From Humitalea sp050632385 (GTDB lineage Bacteria; Pseudomonadota; Alphaproteobacteria; Acetobacterales; Acetobacteraceae), in the NCBI RefSeq assembly GCF_050632385.1, contig NZ_CP192599.1, forward strand, positions 4,154,001 through 4,218,000: DNA of 64,000 nt, written 5' to 3'. Numbering within the stretch: the stretch's first letter is position 1; the number at the start of each line of letters is the position of its first letter. Below are positions 14,195 through 22,483 of this stretch, piece by piece. The translations under genes were made by a program, and so were the position numbers. The notes beneath the pieces are model-generated. The model was not told the origin of the DNA. It was given only the letters and a program-made list of their open reading frames with translations, and ran no database searches.

Positions 14195-16425
14195 GCGTGG
14201 CGCGTGATCTGAAGGCCCGCTTCATCCTGGAACTGCAGGATCGCGTTTCGTCCGGCATCAGCGCCATCACGGGGCGGCTAAATGCCCTGCGGGCGGTGTC
14301 GCAGCGCTTGGCGGGCATTGGCCTGGTCGGGGCCGGGCTGACCTTCGCCGGGCCGATCCAGTCAGCGGCGGCGTTCGAGGATGTGCTGCGGCAGAGCGTC
14401 ATCACCCAGGGGCTCGTGGGGGACGCCGCGACGCGCGAGGTCGCCAGGCTGACCCAGGTCTACGAGCAGCTGGCCCGCACCACCGGCCAGCGCAGTCAGG
14501 CGATCGCCGAGGGCGCCGCCACGATGGTAGCCGCCAACATGCCGCGGGATGCCATCGAGCCGCTGGTGGCGATCGCCGCGCGCGCCTCCACGGCCTACGG
14601 CGCCTCGATCGGCGATATGAGCAGGCTGACCATTTCGCTGAGCCAGAACCTGCGCATTGCTCCCGCTGCCATGGCCGATACGCTGGCGCAGATGGCGCAG
14701 GCGGGCATGGAGGGGCGCTTCGAGCTGCGCGACATGGCCACCGAATTCTCCCGCCTGACGCCAATGGTGGAAGGTCTCGGGCTCAGCGGCCAGCGTGGCG
14801 CACTGATGCTTGCGGGCATGGCCCAGATGGCGCTACGCGGTGCGGGCACGGCTTCGGAGGCCGCAAACAACCTCGGCAACTTCCTCTCCAAGATCAATTC
14901 GCCGGAGACGGTGCGGAACTTTGCGGCGGCCGGTGTCAACCTGGAAACGCTGGTCGCGGATGCGGCACGGCGCGGCATCAACCCGGTTGAGGCCGTGGTC
15001 CAGCGCGTGCGCGAGATGAGCCGAGGCAACATGTTCCGCGTCGGCGCGCTGTTCGGCGACCAGCAGGTCCTGAACTTCCTGCGCCCGATGATGAGCGGTG
15101 TCGGCGAGTATCTGCGGATCGTGCGTGCCGCATCCGACGCGAACGCCTCGTTGACGGATCAGAGCTTCGCAACCCGGTGGACCGGCTTCCAGATCAATGT
15201 GGACCGTGCGACCGAGAGCGTGACGCAACTCGGCCGACGCATGGGTGCCGCCATGGTCCCGAACCTCCGCGCGCTGAATGATGGCTTCGACTGGCTGTTC
15301 GCCAAGCTCGACGAACTGGACGCCGCGCACCCGGGGATGATCGATGCCTTCATCCGATGGGGCGGCGCGGCGATGGTCGCTGTCGTCGCGCTCGGGTCGC
15401 TGTCCTTCATCCTCCCTGTCATCGTGTCGGGTGCGGCGCTGCTCTTCGCGCCGCTGACCCTGCTGGTCGGCATCTTCGGTGCCATCCTCGGCGTCGGCGC
15501 TGCGGCGGCCATCGGCATTGCCTTGCTGGCCGCGGCCTTCGTCGCCGCAGGCATCCACATCTGGCGCAACTGGGATCGGTTCCGCGGCTTCTTCGCGCAG
15601 TTGTTCGGCGGTATTCGCGCAATCTACATGGGCTTCGTCGCCTGGCTCGCCGGCTGGTTCACCGGCACCCAGGCCGATCGGGTCGCCGCCGTCATGCAGA
15701 TGTGGCGCAGCCTCACCACCGCCTTCGGCGCCCTATGGGACATCATCCGCACCCTGTTCACCGATTTCGTCGCCTGGGTTGATGGCTGGACGGGGGGCGC
15801 CGCCAGCCGCGCCGTGCAGGGGGTCATCGGCGTATGGCAAAGCGTCGCCGCATTCGCCATCGACCTGTTCAACGCGCCGCGCCAGGCCTTCGACGATTTC
15901 GTCGCCTGGGTCGATGGCTGGTCGGGGGGCGCCGCCAGTGCCGCCGTGCAGGGGGTCGTCGCCGCCTGGCGCTGGATCGTGGACGGGGTGCAGGGCGTCT
16001 GGAACGACGTCTCGGCCGAGTTCGACAACTTCAGCACCGCCATCTCCGGCTGGATCGACAGCACGGTCGTGCCCTGGATCGAGCGTTTCAAAGCCCCTTG
16101 GGAGGCTCTTAAGGCCTTCTTTGCCGACCTCTTCGGCGGCATCGCCACGGTCTTCAACACCATCTTCGGCCCGATCGAGGCGGCGATCGCGCGACTGCGC
16201 GGGGCGATGCCGCAGGCGCCCGAAAGCACCACCGCCGAGGACCCGCGTGCACCAGGCCGCCGCAGCTTCAACCCCGGCCAGATCATGGCCGGCCAGGCCG
16301 CCCGGCTGAACGGCGAGATCATCGTCCGCGCCGCCCCGGGCACCGAGGTCGTGCGCACCGAAAGCGACGCGCCGGAGGTCCGCATCACCGCGCCCGATCG
16401 CGGCGCCATGCTCGGCGCGCCCTGA
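14191..16425 (+). CDS. Tail tape measure protein, Mu gp42-like
   Basis: A 744-residue tape measure protein. The N-terminal part (about 1-350) is helical, Ala-rich and of the TP901-type tape-measure style (AGMEGRFELRDMATEFSRL, LMLAGMAQMALRG). Hydrophobic membrane-like segments follow at about 390-460 (MVAVVALGSLSFILPVIV, GVGAAAAIGIALLAAAFV). Residues 481 to about 656 consist of four 44-residue Trp-rich repeats. It sets tail length and is injected ahead of DNA. ATG 14191 overlaps the stop of the frameshifted chaperone, and the gene is followed by gpN with a one-base overlap. Confidence 0.9.
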   Translation: MSVARDLKARFILELQDRVSSGISAITGRLNALRAVSQRLAGIGLVGAGLTFAGPIQSAAAFEDVLRQSVITQGLVGDAATREVARLTQVYEQLARTTGQRSQAIAEGAATMVAANMPRDAIEPLVAIAARASTAYGASIGDMSRLTISLSQNLRIAPAAMADTLAQMAQAGMEGRFELRDMATEFSRLTPMVEGLGLSGQRGALMLAGMAQMALRGAGTASEAANNLGNFLSKINSPETVRNFAAAGVNLETLVADAARRGINPVEAVVQRVREMSRGNMFRVGALFGDQQVLNFLRPMMSGVGEYLRIVRAASDANASLTDQSFATRWTGFQINVDRATESVTQLGRRMGAAMVPNLRALNDGFDWLFAKLDELDAAHPGMIDAFIRWGGAAMVAVVALGSLSFILPVIVSGAALLFAPLTLLVGIFGAILGVGAAAAIGIALLAAAFVAAGIHIWRNWDRFRGFFAQLFGGIRAIYMGFVAWLAGWFTGTQADRVAAVMQMWRSLTTAFGALWDIIRTLFTDFVAWVDGWTGGAASRAVQGVIGVWQSVAAFAIDLFNAPRQAFDDFVAWVDGWSGGAASAAVQGVVAAWRWIVDGVQGVWNDVSAEFDNFSTAISGWIDSTVVPWIERFKAPWEALKAFFADLFGGIATVFNTIFGPIEAAIARLRGAMPQAPESTTAEDPRAPGRRSFNPGQIMAGQAARLNGEIIVRAAPGTEVVRTESDAPEVRITAPDRGAMLGAP
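15631..16158 (+). repeat. Four tandem 132-bp (44-residue) repeats in the tape measure gene
   Basis: Units begin at 15631, 15763, 15895 and 16027, all exactly 132 nt apart. The protein motif is DFVAWVDGW-x-GG (units 2 and 3), with diverged forms GFVAWLAGW and NFSTAISGW in units 1 and 4. Units 2 and 3 are nearly identical over their first 67 nt, so they arose by recent duplication or homogenisation. Confidence 0.8.
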
Positions 16426-17714
16426 TGTCCGGCGTGCTGGGCAGCCTGTTCGAGGAACTCTTCGAGGGGTCGTTCCGCGACGTCGAATTCCACATCGCCG
16501 ACGACAGCACCGAAAGCGGCCGGCGCGTGCAGCGCTGGATGTTCCCGGGGCGCGACGGCGCCATGCACCAGGATATCGGCGGCCTGGCCGGGCGCTTTGA
16601 GGTTTCGGGCCTGATCATCGGCGATGACTACATCCGCCGCGCCAAGGCGATGGAACGCGCCTTCAACACCGCAGGCCCGGGCACCCTGGTGCACCCCTGG
16701 CGGGGCGAGATCGAGGCGGTGCTGGTCGAACCATGCAGCATCGTGCTGGACGAGAAGAAGCTGCGCGTCGCCACTTTCCGCGCCGTGTTCGAACGTTGGG
16801 TCGAGGCGCCCACCGCCGAACGCGACACGCTGGGTGAGCTGCTCGGGGCCTTCGACAGCCTGCGCTCCACCGTCCGGGGCTATCTGCGCCGCGCGCTCGC
16901 CCCCGTGCGCATGGTGCTGGCGGCGGTCGCGGCCGTGCGTGGCGTGATCAGCGGCATCATCGGCGGGCTGGCGACCTTGCGCGGTACCGCGCTCGGCGCC
17001 GGCGGCATCTTTCGCGGCCTGCTCGGCGATCCCCTGGCGGATCTGTCGGCGCTGCTGACCCTGCCGGCGGCCAGCCTCACCGGTGACCTGGTGGTCGACA
17101 AGATCGCGGCGGCACCCGAGGCGATCGGCCGTGCCGCCAGCAAGCCCGACCTGCCCATGATCGCCCCGGGCGGCGGCGCGGAAGATCCCGCGCAGATCCT
17201 GCCGCCGCGTGTCGCCACCCTGTCGCTGCTGGACTTCGCGGCCGGCCTGGCACCCGCCACCCCGGGCACGCCGGCGGCGGCCGTCACCCTCGGCACCCGC
17301 GCCCTGGCCCTGACCGAAGCGGCCAGCGCCACCGCCGCCATCGACTTCGCCTCGGCCGACGACGCCATCGCCTGGCGCGACCGGCTGGACGCGGCCCTCG
17401 CCGCCGGCATGGCCCAGGCGGCGGCGGAGGCCGCGGTCGATCCCTTGGGGGCGGCGCCGGTCTGGCGCGCGCTTGGCGATGTGCGGCGGGCCGTCGCCGC
17501 CGACTTCAACACCCGGATCGGGCGGCTGCCCCGGGTCGCCGCCGTCACCGCGCCCCCTGCCACCGTGCCGGCTTGGATCATCGCCAACCACCTGGCCGGC
17601 GACAGGCCCGGCGATGTGCGCGCGATGGTCGAGGACCTGGTCGTGCGGAACCGGCTGGCCCATCCGTCGATCGTGCCCGGCGGCGCCGTCCTCGAATGGC
17701 TGCCGCCCACGTGA
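16425..17714 (+). CDS. Mu gpN-like protein with DNA circularisation N-terminal domain
   Basis: A 429-residue protein of the Mu gpN/gp43 family. The N-terminal domain (GSFRDVEFHIADDSTESGRR, then DIGGLAGRFEVSGLIIGDDY and a W-R-G-E segment) is the DNA-circulation protein N domain; despite the name it belongs to the tail tip and baseplate hub. The rest is Ala-rich and less conserved. The stop overlaps the GTG of gene P (17711). Confidence 0.85.
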   Translation: MSGVLGSLFEELFEGSFRDVEFHIADDSTESGRRVQRWMFPGRDGAMHQDIGGLAGRFEVSGLIIGDDYIRRAKAMERAFNTAGPGTLVHPWRGEIEAVLVEPCSIVLDEKKLRVATFRAVFERWVEAPTAERDTLGELLGAFDSLRSTVRGYLRRALAPVRMVLAAVAAVRGVISGIIGGLATLRGTALGAGGIFRGLLGDPLADLSALLTLPAASLTGDLVVDKIAAAPEAIGRAASKPDLPMIAPGGGAEDPAQILPPRVATLSLLDFAAGLAPATPGTPAAAVTLGTRALALTEAASATAAIDFASADDAIAWRDRLDAALAAGMAQAAAEAAVDPLGAAPVWRALGDVRRAVAADFNTRIGRLPRVAAVTAPPATVPAWIIANHLAGDRPGDVRAMVEDLVVRNRLAHPSIVPGGAVLEWLPPT

Positions 17715-17786
17715 GCGGCGCCGCCACGCTGCCGGTGATCAAAATCCGCATCGGCGGTACCGCCTTCCTGGATTGGCAGGAGGTCG

Positions 17787-17794
17787 AGATCAGC
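17787..17794 (+). repeat. Left copy of 8-bp target duplication (AGATCAGC)
   Basis: AGATCAGC directly precedes the left end of the IS (GTACCCATCC...). The identical octamer follows the right end at 20288-20295. IS66-family elements make 8-bp duplications. Confidence 0.93.
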
Positions 17795-17898
17795 GTACCC
17801 ATCCGGCGAGGGCCGCCTACCGCGATTTGGCTGAGCCTGTCTTTTGCTCTTACGGGCGTTCTTTCGAGCGCCGTTAAGGGCGGAGGCTGGGTTTCGGG

Positions 17899-18273
17899 AT
17901 GGAGATCATCACGGGCGTCGAGCGACGGCGCCGCTGGCGGGCTGAGGAGAAACTGCGGATCCTGGCCGAGTTGGACGAACCCGGTGCCATGTTCAACGAG
18001 GTGGCGCGTCGGAACGATGTCAGCCGTGGCTTGCTGTGGCAGTGGCGCGACGCGCGGCGGCGCGGCAGGCTTGCGGGAAATGTCGCGGCGTTCGTCCCGC
18101 TGCGCGTTGTGCCCGAGTTGGCGGAACCGGCATCACCGACGGCTTGCCCGCATGCTGACGGCGAGACGGACGACCGCATCGAGATCGTGCTGTCCGACGG
18201 CACCGCGCTGCGCGTGACCGACCGGATCAGCACCACAGCGCTGCGTCGCATCCTGGCGGCGCTGCGCGGATGA
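17899..18273 (+). CDS. tnpA: IS66 accessory protein TnpA
   Basis: A 124-residue protein with an N-terminal helix-turn-helix (RRRRWRAEEKLRILAELDE, then VARRNDVSRGLLWQWRDARR), as in IS66 TnpA/IS3-like DNA-binding proteins. The C-terminal part has the IEIVLSDGTALRV strand pattern conserved in this subfamily. Within IS66 it probably binds the element ends and is needed for full transposition. It overlaps tnpB by 4 nt (ATGA). Confidence 0.9.
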   Translation: MEIITGVERRRRWRAEEKLRILAELDEPGAMFNEVARRNDVSRGLLWQWRDARRRGRLAGNVAAFVPLRVVPELAEPASPTACPHADGETDDRIEIVLSDGTALRVTDRISTTALRRILAALRG

Positions 18274-18617
18274 TCCCGGTTCCCTCCGGCGTGCGGGTCT
18301 GGCTGGCAGTTGGCCATACCGACATGCGCCGAGGCATGAACGGCCTGGCGCTACAGGTGCAGCAGGCCCTTGGGCGCGATCCCCATGCCGGTGATCTCTA
18401 CGTGTTTCGCGGACGCCGCGGCGACCTGGTGAAAATCGTCTGGCATGACGGGCTCGGCATGTCGCTCTACGCGAAACGCCTGGAACGCGGGCGGTTCATC
18501 TGGCCCTCGACGGCGGACGGATCGGTCGCGATCTCGGGCGCGCAGCTGGCCTATATGCTCGACGGGATCGACTGGCGAAATCCGCAACGGACATGGCGGC
18601 CGGAGGCCGCAGGATAG
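18270..18617 (+). CDS. tnpB: IS66 accessory protein TnpB
   Basis: A 115-residue protein matching the highly conserved IS66 Orf2: VRVWLAVGHTDMRRGMNGLA near the start, DLYVFRGRRGDLVKIVWHD in the middle, then LERGRFIWPS. It is required for IS66 transposition by an unknown mechanism. It is unrelated to the RNA-guided nuclease also called TnpB. Confidence 0.95.
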   Translation: MIPVPSGVRVWLAVGHTDMRRGMNGLALQVQQALGRDPHAGDLYVFRGRRGDLVKIVWHDGLGMSLYAKRLERGRFIWPSTADGSVAISGAQLAYMLDGIDWRNPQRTWRPEAAG

Positions 18618-18677
18618 ATCAACGCCGCGACGAATTCCGCCTACCTGCCGCACGCAGTCTGTGATTCCATCATCGGC

Positions 18678-20429
18678 ATGACGCCGCCGCCGGACAGCCA
18701 GCCCGACGATCTCGAAGCCCTGCGCGCAGCGCTGGCGGCAGAGCAATTGGCCCGGCGCGAGGCCGAGGCGCGCGCCTGCGGCGCCGAGACGATGGTGGCC
18801 CACCTGAAGCTGCTGATCGCCAAGCTCAGGCATGACAGGTTCGGCGCCTCCTCCGAGCGCGGCCGCAAGCTGCTCGACCAGTTGGAACTGGAACTCGACG
18901 AGGTGGTCACGGCCGCCAGCGAGGAGGCTACAAAGGCCGAGACCGCCCCCGGCCAACGGTCCAGCCCATCCGGCCGCAAGCCCGTGCGGGGCCCGCTGCC
19001 GGCGCATCTGCCGCGCGAGCGGGTGGTGATCGCGGCCCCGTCGGTCTGTCCCTGCTGCGGCGGCCGGCTGGCCAGGCTGGGCGAGGACATCACCGAGACG
19101 CTGGAGGTGGTGCCGCGCCAGTGGAAGGTGATCCAGACGGTGCGGGAGAAGTTCTCCTGCCGATCCTGCGAGGCCATCACCCAGCCGCCGACGCCGTTCC
19201 ACCCGATCGCCCGCGGTCGTGCCGGGCCGAACCTGCTGGCCATGATTATGGAGGCCAAGTTCGGCCAGCACCTGCCGCTGAACCGCCAGAGCGAGGTCTA
19301 TGGCCGCGAGGGCATCGAGCTCAGCGTCTCGACCCTTGCCGACTGGGTTGGCACCTGCACCGCCATGCTGGCGCCCCTGGTGACGCTGATCGACGCTCAT
19401 GTCCTGGCGGGGTCGCGATTGCATGGCGATGACACCACGGTGCCGCTGCTGGCCAAGGGCAGGACCGTCACGGCGCGGCTCTGGACCTATGTGCGCGACG
19501 ACCGGCCTTTTGCCGGCCCGGCCCCGCCGGCGGCGATGTTTCGCTATTCGCGCGACCGCACGGCGGAGCACCCGAACCGACACCTGGCAGACTACGCCGG
19601 GATCCTGCAGGCGGATGCCTATGCCGGGTTCAACGCCCTCTATGTGGCGGGGCGAGCGCCTGGCCAGATCACCGAGGCCGCCTGCTGGGCGCATGGCCGG
19701 CGCAAGCTGTTCAATCTGGCCGAGGTCGCCCGGGCGCCGCTGGCCGCCGAGGCGGTGCGACGGATCGATCTGATCTTTGATTCCGAGCGCGCGATCAACG
19801 GTCTACCGGCCAAGGAGCGCCTGGCCGTCCGGCTGCAGCACGTGGCGCCACTGGTCGCGGACCTCGAAGGCTGGATGCGCCAGATCCGCGCCAGGCTGTC
19901 GCGGCACAATGATCTGGCCAAGGCGATGGACTACATGCTGAAGCGCTGGGACGCATTCACGCGGTTCCTCAGTGATGGCCGGATTTGCCTGACCAACAAC
20001 GCCGCCGAGCGCGCCCTGCGTGGCATCGCCCTGGGCAGAAAATCATGGCTGTTCGCGGGCTCCGATCGCGGCGGCGAACGGGCCGCGGCGATGTACTCGC
20101 TCATCGTCACTGCCAAGCTCAACGACGTGGATCCGCGCGCGTGGCTCGCCGACGTGTTGGCCAGGATTGCAGACCACCCGGCCTCGCGGTTGGTCGAATT
20201 GCTGCCCTGGAACTGGAAGGGCGATCAGGCCAAAGACGCCGCTGCCGCTCAACCCTCACCGCGCCGCGGCACTCGGCGGATGCTTACAGATCAGCCGCGA
20301 CCTGGGCGAGATCGCCGGCGGCTTCACCCTGCGGGTCTACGACGCCGGCCGGGTCCAGCGCGCCGGAGGCCTCGCCGGCGTCGTCAGCCGCATCAAGCGC
20401 GCCGACGCGATCGAGATCCTGGCCGATGA
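18678..20429 (+). CDS. tnpC: IS66 transposase TnpC
   Basis: The DDE transposase of the element. It has an N-terminal coiled coil (about 10-75), a zinc-binding region CPCCGG ... CRSCEA (about 117-160), and the catalytic core with GDDTTVPLL and DAYAGFNAL. The C-terminus is LTNNAAERALRGIALGRKSW...GGERAAAMYSLI, which includes the Glu. It is usually about 510-540 residues. Here 536 codons lie inside the IS, with no stop before the right end. The frame runs 47 more codons into gene P sequence and stops at 20427-20429, so the tail is target-encoded. Cutting and joining activity should be unaffected if the tail is tolerated. Confidence 0.93.
   Translation: MTPPPDSQPDDLEALRAALAAEQLARREAEARACGAETMVAHLKLLIAKLRHDRFGASSERGRKLLDQLELELDEVVTAASEEATKAETAPGQRSSPSGRKPVRGPLPAHLPRERVVIAAPSVCPCCGGRLARLGEDITETLEVVPRQWKVIQTVREKFSCRSCEAITQPPTPFHPIARGRAGPNLLAMIMEAKFGQHLPLNRQSEVYGREGIELSVSTLADWVGTCTAMLAPLVTLIDAHVLAGSRLHGDDTTVPLLAKGRTVTARLWTYVRDDRPFAGPAPPAAMFRYSRDRTAEHPNRHLADYAGILQADAYAGFNALYVAGRAPGQITEAACWAHGRRKLFNLAEVARAPLAAEAVRRIDLIFDSERAINGLPAKERLAVRLQHVAPLVADLEGWMRQIRARLSRHNDLAKAMDYMLKRWDAFTRFLSDGRICLTNNAAERALRGIALGRKSWLFAGSDRGGERAAAMYSLIVTAKLNDVDPRAWLADVLARIADHPASRLVELLPWNWKGDQAKDAAAAQPSPRRGTRRMLTDQPRPGRDRRRLHPAGLRRRPGPARRRPRRRRQPHQARRRDRDPGR
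20288..20295 (+). repeat. Right copy of 8-bp target duplication (AGATCAGC)
   Basis: Identical to 17787-17794 and directly after the right IS end (...GCTTAC). It marks the insertion point in gene P. Confidence 0.93.
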
Positions 20430-21421
20430 CGAGCGCCTGCTGGTCGGCTTCGTGGATGCGACCGAGGTGTCCTGGACCGAGACCAGCCTGGATTTCAGCG
20501 TCACCGGCCGCGACAAGACGGGTGACCTGGTGGATTGCGCCGCAGCCCCGGACGGCCCGGCCGAGTATCGCAACGTCACGCTGACCGATCTCGCGCGCCG
20601 CCTCTGCCAGCCCTTCGGCATCACGGCACGGGCCGAGGTCGATGTCGGGCCGGTGTTCCCACGATTTGCGCTGGATCCCGATGAGACGATTATGGATGCG
20701 TTGGAAAAGGCATGCAAACAGCGGGCGGTCCTGGCGCTGTCGGATGGCGTCGGCGGCCTGGTGTTGACCCGGAGTGGCCAGAACCGGGCGCCCGCCGGGT
20801 TGTCGCTGCCGGGCAATGTCGCCGCGGGCCATGCCAGCAGCAGCACCGAGGAACGGTTTGCCCGCTACATCGTGAAGGGCCAGTCGGGCTCGGCGCGCGG
20901 CACGGGCGGCCCGGCGCTGGCCTCCGGCGCGGCGCCCTTGGAGGAAGCTCTTCCGCCGCCCGCGGCCACCGAACGCGCCCGCATCATCCGCACCGGCCTG
21001 GCCGTGGACCCGGAGATCACCCGCCACCGCCCGAAGGTCTTCCTGTCCCGCACCGAAAGCGGCGGCGCCAGCCTGCAAACCCAGGCCGAATGGCGCATGC
21101 GTGTCGCCCGCGGCCGGTCAGACGTGCTGGCCTACACCGTGCCGGGCTGGCGCGCCGGCGCCGATCGGCGGCTGTGGCGGCCGAACGAGCTTTGCCATGT
21201 GCAGGACGCGCCCGGCGGCATCACGGGCGACATGCTGATCCGTGGCCTGCGCTTCACCGTGGGCGACAAGGGGGCTGCGACCGAACTCAAGCTGGTCGGG
21301 CCGGAGGCCTTCGACCTTGAGGATGAGGGCACACGCCGCCGGCGTCGCGATCCGCGCGGCAGCCCCGCCGGCGACAGCACCGCGCGCGAACTGACCCCCG
21401 ACCTGCCGGCAGCCCGCCCGC

Positions 21422-21976
21422 GTGGATAGGCGCACCGCCGGCGCGGTGCGGGGTGCTGCGGTGCGCGGTGCCGTGGTCGCGGTGCATGACGCTGGCGGCG
21501 TGCAGACCGTCGACGTCGAAACGCATGACGGCATCCTGCGCACCGGGATCGAGGTGCTGCAGCCCTTCGGCGTCGCCGGCCAGGCGCCAGCCGGTGGGTA
21601 CGTGCTGCTGATCGCGATCGGCGGCGACCAGGGCGACATGCTGGCCCTGCCGGTGGCGCACCCGGGAGCCAGGATGGGCGGGTTCGCCGCGGGCCAGGCC
21701 GCGCTCTACGACGCCATGGGCAATCGTGTTGCTTGCCTGAACAATGGCGTCATCGAGATCCACGCCTCGGTGCGCGTGCGCATCCTGGCGCCGGAGGTCG
21801 AGATCGAGGCACCTGGTGGTGTCAGCATCATCGGCGACGTGGCAGTGACCGGAAATATCACGGCGACCGGCACGATCAGCGACGCGACCGGATCGATGGA
21901 CGAGATGCGTGGCACCTACAACAGCCACGGCCACACCGGCGCCGGCACCTCCGCACCCATCCCCTTGATGGACTGA
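21422..21976 (+). CDS. Baseplate assembly protein V, Mu gp45-like spike
   Basis: A 184-residue protein of the gpV/gp45 family, the trimeric membrane-piercing spike at the tail tip. It has an OB-like N-terminal part (GIEVLQPFGVAGQAPAGGYVLLIAIGGDQGD) and a beta-helical C-terminus with strand repeats (VEIEAPGGVSIIGDVAVTGNITATG). It ends in an HGHTG motif of the iron-binding HxH type seen in the Mu gp45 tip. It starts at GTG 21422, inside the end of gene P. Confidence 0.9.
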   Translation: MDRRTAGAVRGAAVRGAVVAVHDAGGVQTVDVETHDGILRTGIEVLQPFGVAGQAPAGGYVLLIAIGGDQGDMLALPVAHPGARMGGFAAGQAALYDAMGNRVACLNNGVIEIHASVRVRILAPEVEIEAPGGVSIIGDVAVTGNITATGTISDATGSMDEMRGTYNSHGHTGAGTSAPIPLMD

Positions 21977-21977
21977 C

Positions 21978-21996
21978 ACCCCGCGCCTGCGGGGGT
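21978..21996. promoter_or_regulatory. Dyad element copy B, upstream of gp46
   Basis: ACCCCGC (21978-21984), spacer GCCT, GCGGGGGT (21989-21996), then CAATT. It ends 34 nt before ATG 22031. Between it and the start lies CGCGCGCGATGGTC, shared with copy A at the window start. No Shine-Dalgarno sequence precedes ATG 22031. The Mu late promoter PP lies in this general part of the tail operon. The similarity is direct; the promoter role is inferred. Confidence 0.5.
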
Positions 21997-22030
21997 CAAT
22001 TGCATTGCACGCGCGCGCGATGGTCGCGCC

Positions 22031-22483
22031 ATGGCAGCCCTCCTCGATCTCGCGATCCGCCGCGACCCGGACACCGGGCAATTCGGTCTTGCGATCGAGG
22101 GCCGCGACCTTGCCTGGGATCGCACCGCCGCCACGCCCATGATCATTGGCCTGGGCACCGATCGCTGGGCCAAGCCTGACGACATCCTGCCCGATGGCAC
22201 GCGCGCGGCCGAGGCGACCGAGGTCGGCGCGCGCCGTGGCTGGCCGGGCGATGCCGTGCTGGGCGGGCGCATCGGTTGCCGGCTTTGGCTGCTGGCCCGC
22301 GAAAAGCAGCGTGAAACCACCCGGCTACGCGCCATCGCCTATGCCGAGGAAGGCTTGGCCAGCCTGCGTGATCGCGGCTTCGACGTATCGGTCGAGGCCA
22401 CCTGGCTCAGGCGCGGCTTGCTGTCCCTGACCGCCCGATCTGGCACGTCGACCCTCACCATCCAGCGCCAGGTGGCCGCATGA
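22031..22483 (+). CDS. Phage GP46 family baseplate protein
   Basis: A 150-residue Mu gp46-type (gp25/W-like wedge) baseplate protein. Visible pattern: LDLAIRRDPDTGQFGLAIEGRDLAWD at the N-terminus, GARRGWPGDAVLGGRIGCRLWLL (about 67-90) and RAIAYAEEGLASLRDRG. It is part of the baseplate wedge together with gp47. The start at 22031 has a GC-rich leader with dyad copy B, not a normal ribosome binding site. An upstream ATG at 22020 is out of frame. The stop overlaps gp47. Confidence 0.85.
   Translation: MAALLDLAIRRDPDTGQFGLAIEGRDLAWDRTAATPMIIGLGTDRWAKPDDILPDGTRAAEATEVGARRGWPGDAVLGGRIGCRLWLLAREKQRETTRLRAIAYAEEGLASLRDRGFDVSVEATWLRRGLLSLTARSGTSTLTIQRQVAA

Larger units (their letters stand above)
17795..20287 (+). 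mobile_element. Complete IS66-family insertion sequence, 2493 bp
   Basis: The left end is GTACCCATCCGGCGAGGG. The right end, read inverted, is GTAAGCATCCGCCGAGTG. They match at 14 of 18 positions, including ATCCG and CGAG. The element is flanked by AGATCAGC on both sides. It carries the three genes typical of the family in order tnpA, tnpB, tnpC. Perfect target copies and an otherwise intact host gene suggest recent insertion. Confidence 0.95.
17711..21429 (+). pseudogene. Baseplate hub protein gene, Mu gpP-like, split by an IS66 element
   Basis: The first 28 codons (17711-17794, GTG start) and the last 378 codons including the stop (20296-21429) join in one frame if the IS and one 8-bp target copy are removed. 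The result is a 405-residue gpP-like hub/spike protein. The join reads WQEVEIS-RDLGEIAGGF, matching the gpP start pattern. The rest (LEKACKQRAVLALSDGVGG, EWRMRVARGRSDVLAYTVPGW) is intact with no further stop. In Mu, gpP is required for baseplate formation, so infectious tails are unlikely. The downstream part has no obvious start of its own. The last bases overlap gp45 (GTG 21422). Confidence 0.9.

Noticed and set aside
18270..18617. TnpB name suggesting an RNA-guided nuclease with omega RNA
   Set aside because: This is the IS66 Orf2 TnpB, which shares only the name with IS200/IS605 TnpB. No RuvC motifs are present.
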